Shown here piece after piece: positions 1-12,231 of a stretch of DNA of 64,000 nucleotides (its first letter is position 1; every line of letters begins with the position of its first letter). A program made the translations under genes and the position numbers. Below the pieces are notes generated by a model. The model had not been told where the DNA came from and ran no database searches. It worked only from the letters and a program-made list of their open reading frames with translations. The DNA lies in assembly GCF_901933205.1 (NCBI RefSeq), contig NC_044601.1, positions 31,286,352 to 31,350,351 on the forward strand, written 5' to 3'. Origin of the DNA: Camarhynchus parvulus (Eukaryota; Chordata; Aves; Passeriformes; Thraupidae).

Positions 1-3000
1 GAACAACACAAACCTGCTTCTCAGAGAGACAAAGTGGTACATTGTTGTCCTACTGCCTTCTCCAGCAAAGCAAAAACATGGAACCCATTTTTTCTGTGCT
101 CATTCACTACCTGGTAGGGCACCTGCATATGACTCTGGTTCAACCATGTCCCCAGGCCCTAGGTACAAAGAACGCTAACGTGACTCTTACCCCTGCTAAA
201 CACAAAGATGACATTGGTTCTTTCAGGCATTCTAATCAGTTCTACACAATAAATATTTATACATAATACAGATTGTTTTAATGAGATGAGGAATGCACAC
301 TGGCTAGGAAAGAGAGGGAAGAAAATACCAAGTTTACTAAGTTGTTATCCACATTTTCATATGGAACAGCTGAGCGAATGGAAATCAGAGGATATTTACA
401 TGTTCTGGCCTACTGGGAGCATACCAAGAGGCTGCATTACATTCAGGAATGTTGCCTTGTGTGCATAGCAGCAAACCACTAGTTTCTTGCTCACAAAGCA
501 GGAGATTGAGAGAGAGGAAGGGAAGCACTCAGTGTGAGAGATTTGTGAAAACCTAACAGCAAAAAAACTGTGTCTAACAACCTAAACAAGCTTGTTGGAC
601 ACCTTTGTCAAGCCTACAAGCAGCACGGCACTACGTAATGGAAACCCTACTGTTACTGAAAGAAAAGGCATGGTGCATTATATCCTCCTGTACTTTTGAG
701 AACTGCCTTTCTGAGAAAGGAATTCAAGCTGAAAGATTTATGGAGAAATAGAAGGAAATGCCCTTGTTTTATCATTCATGCAGTAGCAAACTGGAAGCTG
801 TGATTTGCTGGATGCAAATGGGAACATCCCCCTAGCTAAGGAACAGGTATTGTGCTTTCTCCTTTTCCAAAACTCTGAGTTACTTTGTGTTTAAGCAAAC
901 ATCCCAAAGGAAGTTTAAGATGCTTTTGAAAGCATTGAACCTTTTAGTACCTTTTTTCCATTACCTCCATCTCACATGGAGTATAACCCCTTCCCACACC
1001 TTGCCCATATTCATAAGATACATACAGATGAGATTAAAAGTGTTTCCTGTTCCCTGGGAAAAAGAGAATGGATGAAAATGTTTCATGCAGAGATTACAAC
1101 GTGCACAAATCACCTTCTTATATTTCATCTCCATGGAGCTTTGGCTTCCAATAGAAAGAAAAATTTTTAATAAACCTCTTGTACTTGGGCAGCTCTGCCA
1201 GTCACAGCTACATAAATTGAACATAGCACATGATTCATGAATTCACAACCAAACTAAAAACATCTCATCAAAACAGGATACTATTCAGTATGAGTTCTTC
1301 CACAAGATTAACGCTGTCATTCCCAGATGTTCAGTGCCATCTGTGAGCTGTGTGTGAAGCACAGTTCCCATTCACCATTCTGTATATTGGTAGACAGCCT
1401 TTTGAGTGGCTGACAGGAGTTGGAGCTATAATCATCTCTCTTCATCCACACAGAAAGACAGAGATACTGGACTTCTAGAAGAATATGAATGAGAAAATAC
1501 CAGGAAGCATAGCAAACTCAAATTCCAGGAAAAATCACAGAGCTGAAAGAACAGTCTTCTCAACAAATTTTCTCTTAGTCACTTCCTTGACTGAAGTTTT
1601 CTCAAACTTGCTTGCTGTGTAAAATCATTCGCCGACTTGTTTCAGGGAATCATTTCAGACCTTCATTGAATTCCAGTGCAGTTTTGTACATTTTAACTCT
1701 GCACTGTTTTGAACGGTTACACTCAGTTATGAAAATCATGATCACCTTTCTATTCCCCAACTAACACAAAAATAAATATAAAACCAAAGCTTCTTCTTGG
1801 CTATTCAAGTTAGCAAGAACAAAACCTGCTTTTTATCACTACTCACTTCAAATCCTGGCTTGTGTGAACTTTACTGACAAGAAAGCTAACACAGAAAATG
1901 TCAAACCATGACAATGTTCATAAAATATCTTAAAAATGTGAAGGAATATTCCATCACAACATGGTTATGAAGAGCATCCCTTCAACTATACAATGAGATA
2001 AACAATGGAGAAGTTTAAATATTTTGGAATTTGCCGTCTCATTCTTTGTCTTCAGCTGAAACATAATTTTTCCTAAATTAAAAAAAAACCTTCCATGTTA
2101 AACCAATTTTGAAGTGGCAACAACTGTGTCAGCAATCACACTTCATGTCATTCTGTGATTATGTGATTCTGCTGTAGAAACTCAGAGACTTATGCCATAT
2201 TGCAAAAAATTGTAACAAATGCAATCACTTCCAAAATAACATATAACGTATACACAATGTAGATGCTTCATACTCTTTTAATATGTTAAAACAACTTTTT
2301 CAATCATATTTTAATTTAGACAATCTTTCTTCCTGAATTTGTCTTTAACAAAATGAAAATTTGTTCATTGTGAGAAAAAGCATGAAAGCTCCATAGGCAT
2401 GAATTCATAATTGTTCTTATCACATTTAATTCTATGCAGACCCCTTCAAAATCAATTATTTGGTGTAGAAGAAGGAAAGTACTGCCCCTATTAAGAGAAA
2501 TCATAAAAGATGACTTGTAAATTTAGGTAGTCTTCCATAAGGCATCCTTTGCTAGGAGCTGATTTGACTCCCAAGGTAGAACTTTGGAGTGCACTGATAA
2601 CAGAAGAAATTTTATCTTTATATTCATCTTAGTCCATATTTGGCCCTGCAAAGATACAGGCAACAAATCTTATCCCTTGGTAACTGTGTGGTTGGAAGAA
2701 GTATGCAACTGGGCCCAGAGCTGTAACCAGGTGGGAGTTCCTGTGGCTGTGCACCACTGGCACCTCTGGTTCCACCCAAAATAATGCCACAGAAGACTGC
2801 CATGCGACTTTCTTACGGAGGAGTATTGATGATGAAGGATTTGTATCTGCACCATTTTAAGTCTGATTCTACAAAGGAGGATCAGTGTGATCAGTTTGAA
2901 GTTTGGTCAAACTGGGGTGTGGGTGATTTTACTGAGTGATTTGCCCCAGGGCAGCCTGTGAGGAACAGGTCTCCTCAAGCAGCTAGGATACTTTTTATTG

Positions 3001-3080
3001 TATTCAGGTGCATGGGCAGACGCACAGGTACCACATTTCGGGCACCCATGCCGGATAATTTAAACGAGCAATTCTCAGCT
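1..3080. other. Left flank, no recognisable gene
   Basis: About 3 kb of AT-rich sequence upstream of the first LTR. Only short open frames of up to about 90 codons occur, and none resembles a known protein or shows a convincing exon structure. It could be intergenic or the intron of a gene lying to the left. I see no tRNA, array or long repeat here. Confidence 0.5.
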
Positions 3081-3089
3081 GTTGCCCCT

Positions 3090-3610
3090 AGTTACAGCTA
3101 AGGTAGAGTTAATTTTTCCTCAGTAGCTATTACAGGGCTGTGTTTTGGATTTGGAATAAGAATGCTATTGATAACATACTGATGGCTTGGTATTTTGCCA
3201 AGTCGTGTTTATCCTACGTCAAGGACTTTTTTTTCCCCCCCTCTCTCATGCTCGGCCAAGGAGGCGGCACGCAGACGGCAGTGGGAGGGAGCATGGCCGG
3301 GGCAGGTGACCTGAACTGACCAAAGGGATGTCCCACACACAGAACGTCATGCCGGCTATTGGAGCTGGGGGCAGTAACCTGCGAGGGCGGATCATCTGCT
3401 TTCGGTCAGGGGGGTGTGGCTGAGTCAGTGGGGAGTGAGCAACTGCGCTGGCGCGCTTGTTGTTGTTATTTCAATTGTTAACCTCTTCTTATGTCAACAC
3501 ACAAGTTTAAATTCGATTCTCCTCCGCATTCCACCAATGTGGGAAAGGAGGGGCAGGGGGAAACTGAGCAGCGACCCGCTTCATATCCAGCTGAGCTGAA
3601 AACCACCACA
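3090..3610 (+). mobile_element. Old solo LTR, ERVL-like, next to NIPSNAP3 promoter
   Basis: From about 3090 the sequence follows a widespread bird LTR type that I recognise by its order of landmarks: a block mentioning a dinucleotide-rich 'agggctgtgttttgga' start, a stretch around 3200 reading into a short pyrimidine run, a 'gacctgaactgaccaaaggg' block near 3308, a 'cgtcatgcc' block, and a terminal 'gaaaaccaccaca' ending in CA at 3610. No internal retroviral sequence follows, so it is a solo LTR or a fragment. The left edge is uncertain and I could not identify a clean target-site duplication, so the copy is probably old or truncated. It ends 198 bp before the NIPSNAP3 start codon. Confidence 0.6.
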
Positions 3611-3614
3611 GCTA

Positions 3615-3960
3615 TGCCTTCCACATCCCCTCCGTCCGCCCCCAGCCCGCCCACCGCCGCCTCGGTGCGCAGGCGGAGGGCCGGGCGGCGGGGCGGGCGG
3701 CAGGGGCGGTCCCAGCGGCTGTGCCGCCCCCCCGTACCGCCCCCACGGCAGGCGGTGTCTGTGCCTGTGTCTGTGTATGCCCGTGTCCGTGTCCGGGCCG
3801 TGCCCGCCATGCTGCCGCCGGCGCTGCTCCGCCGCCCGCTCGTCGCCGCCGCCCGCCAGGCCCTGCCGCGCGCCGGCCCTCAGGTAGCGGCGGGGGCGGG
3901 CGGGGCCGTTCCCTCCGCGCGGGACCTGCCGCTGTCGCGTGGGGTTCTTTGGGATCCATC
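3615..3960 (+). promoter_or_regulatory. CpG-island promoter of NIPSNAP3
   Basis: This segment is very GC-rich, with dense CpG and several GC-box-like GGGCGG sequences between about 3675 and 3710. There is no obvious TATA box. It surrounds the first coding exon of NIPSNAP3 and is the only strongly CpG-rich stretch of its size near the gene. It is the expected broad TATA-less promoter of a housekeeping mitochondrial gene. The exact transcription start cannot be read from sequence. Confidence 0.7.
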
Positions 3961-6900
3961 CCCGGGTGACGGGATCGATTCGGTGGGAAAAGGCTGCTGA
4001 GATCAGCGAGTCCAGCCCACAGTGCTCTGCTCGAGCAGCACCGCCCTGTGAAGCAGACCGTGGCACCAAGTGTCACGTCCAGCCTTTCCTTAAACACCTC
4101 GGGGGACGGCGACTCCACCACGTCCCTTGGCAGGCCATTCCGATGTCACATCACCCCGTCTGTGAAGAATTTCTTCCTGATGCCCAATCTGAACCTTTCC
4201 CGCTGTCACTTGAGACTATGCCCTCTTACCTTGTCACTGTCCTCGGCCTGCAAGAAGATGCCGACCCCCACCTGGTTATAGCCACCTTTCAGAGAGTTGT
4301 AGAGAGTGATAAGGTCACCCCTGAGCCTCTTTTCACCAGGCTAAACACCCCCGGTTCCCTCAGCTCCTCCTCATAGGACTTGTACTCCAGACCCTTCACC
4401 AGCTCCATTGCCCTTCTCTGGTACAGAAGCGGTCCTGCAGTGTCCCAGTGTCTGTCTAAGCAGGAGAAACCTTCAGGGTTTCCCACAGAGATCCAGTGTG
4501 GAGTGGGTCGCTCCTGCAGGCTCCATACTCAGTCAGGATCCTGCAAGGCTTTATGTCAGCCCCAAGGAGCTGTGACTCATGGGAGCCAGTACTGGATGTG
4601 TCATGCTGTAAAGGGCCATTGAGGAACAAAGACTTCTTTTTCACCTTCCGTATTCAGCGACCTGGAAGTCGGGGGGTAGGAAGCAGGCAGCTGGGGGGTC
4701 AGGCTCTTCTCCCAGGTAACAAGTAACAGAATTAGAGGAAACAGCCTCAAATTGCCTAAATCAGGAGAGGTGTGGATTGGATATTAGGAGAAATTTATTC
4801 ACTGAAAGGGTTGTAAAACACTGAAACAGGGGAGTGGTGGAGTCAGCAGCCCTGGAAGCGTTTGAAAACAGGTAGATTTGTCACTTGAAGATATGGTTTA
4901 GTGGTGGATGTGGCACATCTGGATTCACAGTGGATAGGATGATCTTAAAGTCATTTCTAGACATAAACAATTCTGTTCTGTGGCTTGAGTTGCGTGGTCC
5001 TCGTGCCTGCAGATTCACATGAAATAGGACATGTCCAAAATCCATCCTGTAGCTGCCTCTGTGCAAACATGGGCTAAGGCCAAAGCTGTGTTTTGACCCT
5101 AATTTTTCATGTTTTATTTGAGAGGTGAGTAGCATCTTCCAGGTTATTGAGGCAACTGCAATAGTACACTTAGTCTGGGACTCCCAAAGGGTTTTATCTA
5201 ATATGAACACAAAAACTGTTCTTGATCAGCCCTTGGGAAGCAGCCAATAAAAGGCTAGGATGTGAACTTAGGCAATCTTTTGTTGGAACGAGTCACTTCT
5301 TTTTAAATGTTGGTATCTTCTTCTTTCTTTTGCCAATAATATGTTATTTGCTAGTACTGGTGTGTGGTTGACAGTGGAAAAGCACGATGCAGTAGTGTGA
5401 GTTGGTTGGGTAAGTGCACCACAGACAGATGTTGGTGTTGCTCTTTGGTGGCATCTCAGCAGCCTTCCTTTTGAATAATGTGTTTAGCCAAATGCATCTT
5501 GCTGCTGACTTGCTGAGGAAGAGGTTGAGAAAAGGAGAATTCTACTTTGTTATGACCTAATGTTGAAGATTGCATGTAAGATGTTTTCCATTACCATCTG
5601 TATGGTTGATTACCTTGTCAAGTGAGCAGTTTGCCTTATCTCTCTCTTTGAATGACCACATTCACACCTTCCTCGGGAGGGGACCTCTGCTGATAACAGA
5701 CTATTGAATATCAGTGCATGACTGATAAGAACTATAACATCCCATTGTGAGATGCTCCGCCCAGAGGGAGGAGCCAAGCACTGCTACCCCGATTTACTCT
5801 GAGATTTTGAAATTGCAACTCAGTTTTTCTCCACGAGATTCCCCAGAGGAACAGCAGCTGCCTTTTCTTCCTGGATCTTCAGAGGAAGACTACATCCTTC
5901 TCTACAGAACCCCCTTGCTCCAACAGAACCACACCTGATACTTCAGAGGACTGCAGCCACATTTTCACTCGGACTGCCACCAACACCCTGACCCACAGGG
6001 TGTCAGGTTGGGTTCTGACTCTGCCAGTGTTGTTCCAGTGGACTGCATTGTTTATTTTATTCTTTTTATTTCTTCCCTATTAAAGAACTGTTATTTCCTG
6101 CTCCCATATCTTTGCCTGAGAGCCCCTTAATTTAAAATTATAGCAATTCGGAGCGGTGGGGAGGGTTTACATTCTCAATTTCAGGGGAGGCTCCTGCCTT
6201 CCTTAGCAGACTCCTGTCTTCCCAAACCAAGACAGCTAATAATTAAACAGTTGAGTGCATCAAAAGAAAGCCACATTACAGTCTGTTGCATTGCCAAAAG
6301 GAGTGGCAGCAAATAATGCACATTGCAGCTACTTCCAAAGTCTGAAAAGGTACTTCTTTTGTAGTGGATGTCATGAAGTAAGCACCCCTCTCCCAACCTG
6401 CACTAACAGATCCTTCTGGAATATTGCGCTAATTAAAAAAAACTTAGACAGAATACAACTTTCTGGCTTGAGAATTATTTTTACAATTTTTTTCTTACTA
6501 TTTTCTTTCAGGTACGCCTTGCTACAGGGCCCAGACAGAATAATGGCATTTTCTACGAAATTCGCACATATGATATTAAGCCAGCAAAGGTGAAGGAGTT
6601 TTTGGAAATGGTCAACAAGTACTTTCACTTTCGCACTGCCCACTCAGAGCTGGTGGGGTTCTGGTACTCGGAGCTGGGAGCCATGAACAAGGTGCTGCAC
6701 ATTTGGAAGTACGGTACGGTCAGCATCCCTTTGCGCTGCTCTGCTCCCTCTGTGTCCCCTGTCTCCTCGGCAAGAAGGTGAGGGGAATGCTTACCTGCCT
6801 TTTCTTTGTTGCTCTCATTGTAAGCAGGTGCCCCCAAAACATTTCCCCTGTACTGACTAGTGACAGGAACATGTCAGAGCTTGTCAAGACAACTTTGATG

Positions 6901-9900
6901 TGCTGGAATGAGAAAGTTACAAATGTTCTTGAACAGCAGTTTCTGTTCAAAACAGGTCTAATAGAGGAACTGTGGCAGAGTGTTTCATTCATGGTAAATA
7001 TTTTTAACTTAGGATCAGCTCCACAAATGTCTTGAAACTTTCAAAGCTAATGGAGAAAAGGAAATACGCACGCATATGCAGTCTGTGTGTGTCTATATGC
7101 ATGTATAATAGTTCTTGTATTTTAGGTCAGAGTACCAGTCACTCCCATAAAAAAATGAGCATTCAGTTTGCATGCTTAAACTCCTTGTGTAGTGGGCCTG
7201 TTCTGAGGTAGGAAGCCGCTCCTCCGGGTCTGACGTCTCAGGCATGCAGAGTATTTTTGTTGCAACTTTAACCTTGCTAGCAATACGGTTTTTACAGTAT
7301 GATGAACTTTTTATCTTGTTGGAGTTGGTGCTGACATGGAAGATGCAGGTAAGCTAAAAAAGCTACTATTATGCTAAAAACTAGGTGTGCTGGCTGTGCT
7401 TTTTGTGGAGCCCAAGGGAAGTGATACTTGTGTTAATTTCCCAAGTACACAAGTGATACTTGTGTATAATTTCCCTTGAGCACCTGCTTCAGTCCAGTTG
7501 TATCTACACATTGATACAATGTGCTCATTGAAGTCCAGTGTGGTCACAGTACCTGTTTAGATTGAAGGATCACCCCTTTTGTTTTGGAGGGATGAATCCT
7601 GGAATCAGAGAATTGTTTGGTTCCTCTCAGCCATGTTGCTCAGGGCCACATCCAGCCTGACCTCTAACACTTCCAGGGATAGGGCATCCGCAGCTTCTCT
7701 GAGCAATCTGCTCCAGTGCCTCAGCATTCTCCCAGTAAGGAATTTATTCATTGTATCTAATCTAAACCTTGCTCCATCCCAGAAGGTATTTAAGGCCCAG
7801 CTGGATCGAGCTCTGTGTGGCTGGTGTCCCCTCATGTGGCTAGGGGCTTGAAACTAGGTGATGTTTAGAGCTTCCATCCAATCCAAACCATCCTGTGATT
7901 TTAAGTCTACCCTTTGTCAGTTTAAAGCCATTCCCTCCTGTCCTGTCACTACATAAAAAGTGCCTCTCCAGCTCTCTTATAGGGTCCCTTTAGGTGCTGG
8001 AATGCTGCTGTAAGGTCTTTCTGGAGCCTTCTCTTCTTCAGGCTGAATAGCCCAAACTCTTCCAGCCTTTCTTCACAGGAGAGGTGCTTGAGCACTTGGA
8101 TCATCTTTGTCACCTCCTCTGATGTCAGTCATTCTTCCCTCATCCACCAAAGCTGTAACTCCATGACAGAAGACCAAAATGAGTCAGGCACAATTTGCCC
8201 TTAGTGAAGCCATGTTGGCTGTCACCAAACACCTCATGGCCTTCCATGAGCCTTGGCATAGTTTCCATAAGGATCTGCGCCTTGATCTTGCCAGGCACAG
8301 AGGTGAGACTGACCAAGCTGTAGTTCTGCAGTTCTTCTTATGTTCCTCTTTAAAAATGGGCTGCCATAACTTGTTAATACAATGAATTGTGGCTTAGCCA
8401 CTTCCTCTTGACAGTTTCCTCAGGACCCATGAATGTATCTCATTGAGTCCCGTTGATTTGTGCACCTTCATGTTCCTGGGATAGTCCCAGACCTGGATTT
8501 TTCCTACAGCACGTGGTTCTTCGTTCTCACAGCCCTTGCCTTTGCCTTCTGTGACTTGCATGGTCTGGCTGGAGCACTTGCTAGTGCAGACCAAGGCAAA
8601 AAAGAACATTGAGTACCTTAACGTTTTTCATGACCTGGACAGCCATGTCTTTCTTTTCCTTCAAGAGAGGACCATTCATTTGTCAATATTTTGAGTTCAC
8701 TTGCATTTATAAATTGTCCTGCTTCTCAGAACATTTTATTCTTGGCTAATGTGACTATCTTTAAATTTAAAAAAAAATCTATGGGAAACCTTTAAAATGC
8801 AAAACTAAGAGAAAAGCTATACCTTCTGTTTCCTAACAGTGTTTTACAGTCTAATTGTGGTGGTTCCTCCCCCCACCCCGAGACCACACTATGATCTGAG
8901 ATATGAACAAAGTTTACAACATCCTTCCTCCTTGATTCATCAGATCCCGGCTTTCATAATTTCTATATTTACCTCTTAGTCCCAAGATACTGATATTTCT
9001 CAAAGTTCTTCCCATCCTCATATGCTGAATTTTTCTTTTGTAATATTGGGGGCTGTTTGCATAAATATATTGCTTAAGATGCCACTGAGCAGTTGAAATT
9101 CACACTCTTAATTAAGTGGATTTGTTTTCCATTAAGAAAAAAAAAAGGAAGAAATGGTTTAGCTTTTGGGCATTTAACATCTTTTTATGTAACTGAACAC
9201 ACAGACATTAATTCTATACTTTAAATGTCACTTTATGTAAGCCAAAGCACATTTACTAATTTTTTTCTTGATAGACTATTACTTCTCTTGATTTTTTTCC
9301 ACTTCATTTCCATATCCACTGTGCTTTCTCCAAATCTTATCCTTGGTAACTGTTGCCACATCCAGTAGTCCCTGCAATCGCTATGTGTAAATCTTTTTAA
9401 ACAGTAAAATTGCTTAACTTACTTCAACTCTTCTGTAAACTTTCTTGGAAAATTCCATTTGGCTTGAATCCATTTTAATCTGAGCAGATTTTAAAGGAAG
9501 TTTTGCAGAATTTAAAGGAAACTTACCACATCTGCTTTGAGCTAATATGATGTATAAAAACACCAGTTTCAAAATTAGTTAAGTGTAGTTTCCCTTTTTG
9601 CAATTATACATTTTGATTGAGTCTGATGTGATATCATATGCATTTTTTCATGTTTTCTTTTTCCTTCCTTACAGATAATTTTGCCCACAGAACAGCAGTC
9701 CGGCATGCACTAGCAAATGACAAAGACTGGCAGGGAAAATTCATCTCTGCAGCTCTCCCCTTGGTAGAGAAGCAGCACAATGAGGTTGCTTATCTGGTGC
9801 CCTGGTGTCAGCTCGGGAAGCCTTCAAAGGAAGGGGGTGAGCTTATCTTTTCTTTTGCTGATTAAAGCTACCAACACTAACAAAAAATGGCTTAAAGTTT

Positions 9901-12231
9901 AAACCAGGTATTGCACAGTTTTATGACCCTTTATGTAACAAATGCATGTATGTGTGCCCATGTGGAAAAGGTGACATAACACAATGGGGGATAGTTTTTT
10001 GGAAGGATTTTACACTAACATACATCAATAGCTGGCTAGAGCACTGATCATCAAGGTTGTTAACCTTGATGCTGACTGATCAGGATGCTGACTTGCTAAA
10101 TGAATATGCAAAATGGCAGTGCCATAGTAGTGGTCAGAGCAGCCATTCCAGACTTCCTTTGTCTGTCCATCAGTGAGAGGGCATTTCCTGCATAACTGTT
10201 GTTCTCTTTCACAGAGATTTTCCTCTTATCAATTTGCTTTGATGTTACTGCTTCTTTCACATAAGTTTTAAAAATTCCCTACTTTTTGAAAGATACATGA
10301 AAGTCAAACATAAGGATCTGCTCCTTGATCTTGCCAGGTACAGAGGTTAGACTGACTGAGCCATGGTTCTGCAGTTCTTCCTTATGCCCTTTTTTGTAAC
10401 AATCATAGGTTAGGTGTAGAAGTCATGTCTCTTTGTACTTTAATTCTCTCTGTAGCAAATTTGATGTTAGTACTATTGCCTGTTCCCCAGTTTATGAATA
10501 TTAGCAGGCTTTCTTGCATGAAGTGACAGGGAGCAGACCTTGCTTCAGCCCTCAGCACATGTATAACTTCAGTAATCTTTGTTCTTTATTTCCTTTATTC
10601 AGCATTTGGAATTTTAAGCTGCTGCTGCTGTTGAATATGAAACAGTTTTCTTTAAAATCTGGAGAGACAACTTGAAACACTGTAATAGTTTATCTCCAGC
10701 CTGTTGCTGGAGAGTGACACCAGACACTGCCAAGTAGCAAGTGTCTGGCTTTCTATTACTGTGTCAACAATTATGATCTGAAGTAACTGCTTGAACAGAA
10801 AGAAGACAAGTAACTTTTGGCAGGACTGGAGGTTTTTTGGTGAATTATGCCATTTCTCTACAAAGAAAGGAGATGCTTGGCACAGCAGAGGTGCTAAACT
10901 AGTCCTGCTCTTTTGTTTATGCTGTCAGATCTTACTGTGACCAACTGCCAGAAGTCAAAGTTTGTAATGTCATAAACCACTTCAATGCCAGAAAACATCT
11001 CCAGTCTTAGAAAAGACACCCGGTATTGCTCAAGCAGACACCCAAATCTCTCTAACAAGTATGAGCACTTGTGGTATCTGCAAAGTAGTCGACTATCCCA
11101 AAGTCTCCATGCAGCATTGAAAATTGCACAGTTGGGCTTTGTGGGAAGCCTTCTGTTCTTCAGGGCCCTGGTACTTAGACTGACACTTGAACTAACTGCT
11201 GTTAGTGAGCTTGAGCTCTTGTGAGCCTCTGGAAGGTGTGAGTTCTTGCGCATGTTGGGAGGAAGGGGCAGTTTCCTGCTGTCCCCAAATGATCAGGAAA
11301 CGTTATACTGGTCTGACAGCAAATACACCGTGGCCATGAGACATGGTTCAAGATCTGGTGTATTAATTTGTATTTCCTTCCTTGTGGTAGTGTTTACCTT
11401 TTCTCCTAGGTGTGTATGAATGGGTTACTTTCCAGATGAAGCCTGGTGGGCCAGCTTTGTGGGGTGAAGCATTTCGTGCTGCAATAAATGCTCACATCAA
11501 CACAGGATATACCAAGCTGATCGGTGTTTTCCACACAGAATATGGATTACTTAACACAGGTATTCATCAATTTCTGATACAAACTTTGGCATAGGAAGGG
11601 GTAGAGGAGAGGGGCAAGCCACCATCCTGGATCAGGATTGGCCAGCTTGCTGAAAATGTTGGTGTGGATCACTGAAGTCCTGTAAATAGTCCTTGAACCC
11701 AGCTTTGTGTATTGGGTTATAGACTTAAGCCAGTTGCCCCAATCTTAAAATACTCTCAGATATTAAAAGACTCTCTGATATTAAAAGTCAAACCATGCAA
11801 TGGCTCAGTGAAAGATCATCCCACCACTGGCATGCCTGGAGAGTTGTTCCTGATAGCTGCAAGGCCTGTAACAGATGAAGGCAGATTGCTAGGACTTAGG
11901 GTATGTGTTGTATTGCAGCATAATAGTGCTCAGCTGAGTTTATTTGTACTTTCTCAGTCCATGTGCTATGGTGGAATGAGAGCCCAGATCAGCGGGCAGC
12001 AGGAAGACACAGCGCCCATGAAGATGCCAGGGTTGTGGCAGCTGGTAAGACATGATGAATCTAGAGAACTCACTTGTGTTACCTGCATGCATGCTGAGAA
12101 AAGTATGACCTTTCATTGGAATATTGTCTTAATAAAATGTGTATTTAATTTTAGTGCGCGACAGTGTCAGATTTTTGGAGTCCCAGCAAAATGTGCTTCT
12201 GATTCCTCTGCAATGCTCACCGCTGAAGTAA
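3809..12231 (+). CDS. NIPSNAP3A: NIPSNAP3 (NIPSNAP homolog 3), six coding exons
   Basis: Coding exons: 3809-3883, 6512-6713, 9675-9836, 11410-11559, 11958-12044 and 12155-12231. The joined frame is 753 bases including the TAA stop, giving 250 residues; the human protein is close to 247. All junctions are GT/AG; the first is phase 0 and the rest are phase 1. The start codon is the ATG in a GCCGCC-like context that opens an arginine-rich, acid-free presequence (residues 1-25, MLPPALLRRPLVAAARQALP), as expected for mitochondrial import. NIPSNAP-domain landmarks follow: FYEIRTYDIKPAKVKEF, HIWKYDNFAHRT, YLVPW, FQMKPGGPALWG, GYTKLIGVFHTEYG, VHVLWWNE, and the C-terminal SPLK. NIPSNAP proteins have a ferredoxin-like alpha-beta barrel fold. 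Some paralogues mark damaged mitochondria for autophagy, but the role of NIPSNAP3 is poorly defined. It is convergent with ABCA1, as in human. Whether this is 3A, 3B or their pre-duplication single copy is not resolved. Confidence 0.93.
3990..4440 (-). mobile_element. CR1 LINE fragment (3' part)
   Basis: Read on the + strand this is the familiar reverse complement of a bird CR1 3' region: a block on protecting 'ctccaccacgtcccttggcaggc', then 'aagaatttcttcctgatgcc', then 'aggctaaacacccccggttc' and 'ctcctcctcatagga'. It lies in NIPSNAP3 intron 1 just after the CpG island. The open frames across it are shadows. It is 5'-truncated, as most CR1 copies are. Confidence 0.8.
4720..4965 (+). mobile_element. 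CR1 LINE fragment
   Basis: The sense-strand CR1 landmarks appear in order: 'ggattggatattaggagaaa', a block around 4795-4815 reading into 'aaagggttgtaaaacac', 'gtggtggagtcagcagccct', and a block with 'atatggtttagtggtgga' near 4890. The copy is in NIPSNAP3 intron 1, opposite in orientation to its neighbour at 3990-4440. Confidence 0.75.
5561..6234 (+). mobile_element. Solo LTR, copy A (674 bp), in NIPSNAP3 intron 1
   Basis: The element starts TGTTGAAG and ends CAAGACA, so it has the TG...CA ends of a retroviral LTR. It carries an ATTAAA poly(A)-type signal near 6080. It is more than 99% identical over its whole length to the copy at 23123-23795: four substitutions and one single-base indel by eye. 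The 4 bp before it (5557-5560, CTAA) recur just after it at 6236-6239, with one extra base between, consistent with a target-site duplication. It is unrelated to the LTRs of the provirus at 32746-39759. No primer-binding site or internal retroviral genes follow, so this is a solo LTR produced by LTR-LTR recombination. It is in the sense orientation relative to NIPSNAP3 and ends 277 bp before exon 2. Confidence 0.85.
7585..8700 (-). mobile_element. CR1 LINE with internal deletion (RT part plus 3' part)
   Basis: On the - strand, about 8120-8700 encodes a decayed piece of CR1 reverse transcriptase; the conceptual translation contains VSLTSVPGKI and GDSQHGFTKGK, both typical of CR1 ORF2. From about 8125 down to 7585 the sequence jumps straight to the CR1 3' region ('aggctgaatagcccaaactc' on the + strand and neighbouring blocks). 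The middle of the element is therefore missing. Several stops and frameshifts make it inactive. It lies in NIPSNAP3 intron 2. Confidence 0.8.
10305..10400 (-). mobile_element. Short CR1 fragment
   Basis: This short stretch nearly repeats the RT-region block at about 8267-8345 ('gatcttgccaggtacagagg', then 'ttctgcagttcttccttatg'). It is an isolated CR1 remnant in NIPSNAP3 intron 3. Confidence 0.6.

Noticed and set aside
2584..2855. Opposed 60-66 codon frames with Trp/His-rich sequence
   Set aside because: No known family, no exon borders, and no repeat assignment I could defend.
3478..4121. Overlapping long open frames on both strands around the NIPSNAP3 CpG island
   Set aside because: They are proline/arginine/alanine-rich by-products of high GC content and extend into LTR and CR1 sequence; only the NIPSNAP3 exon 1 frame joins to real exons.
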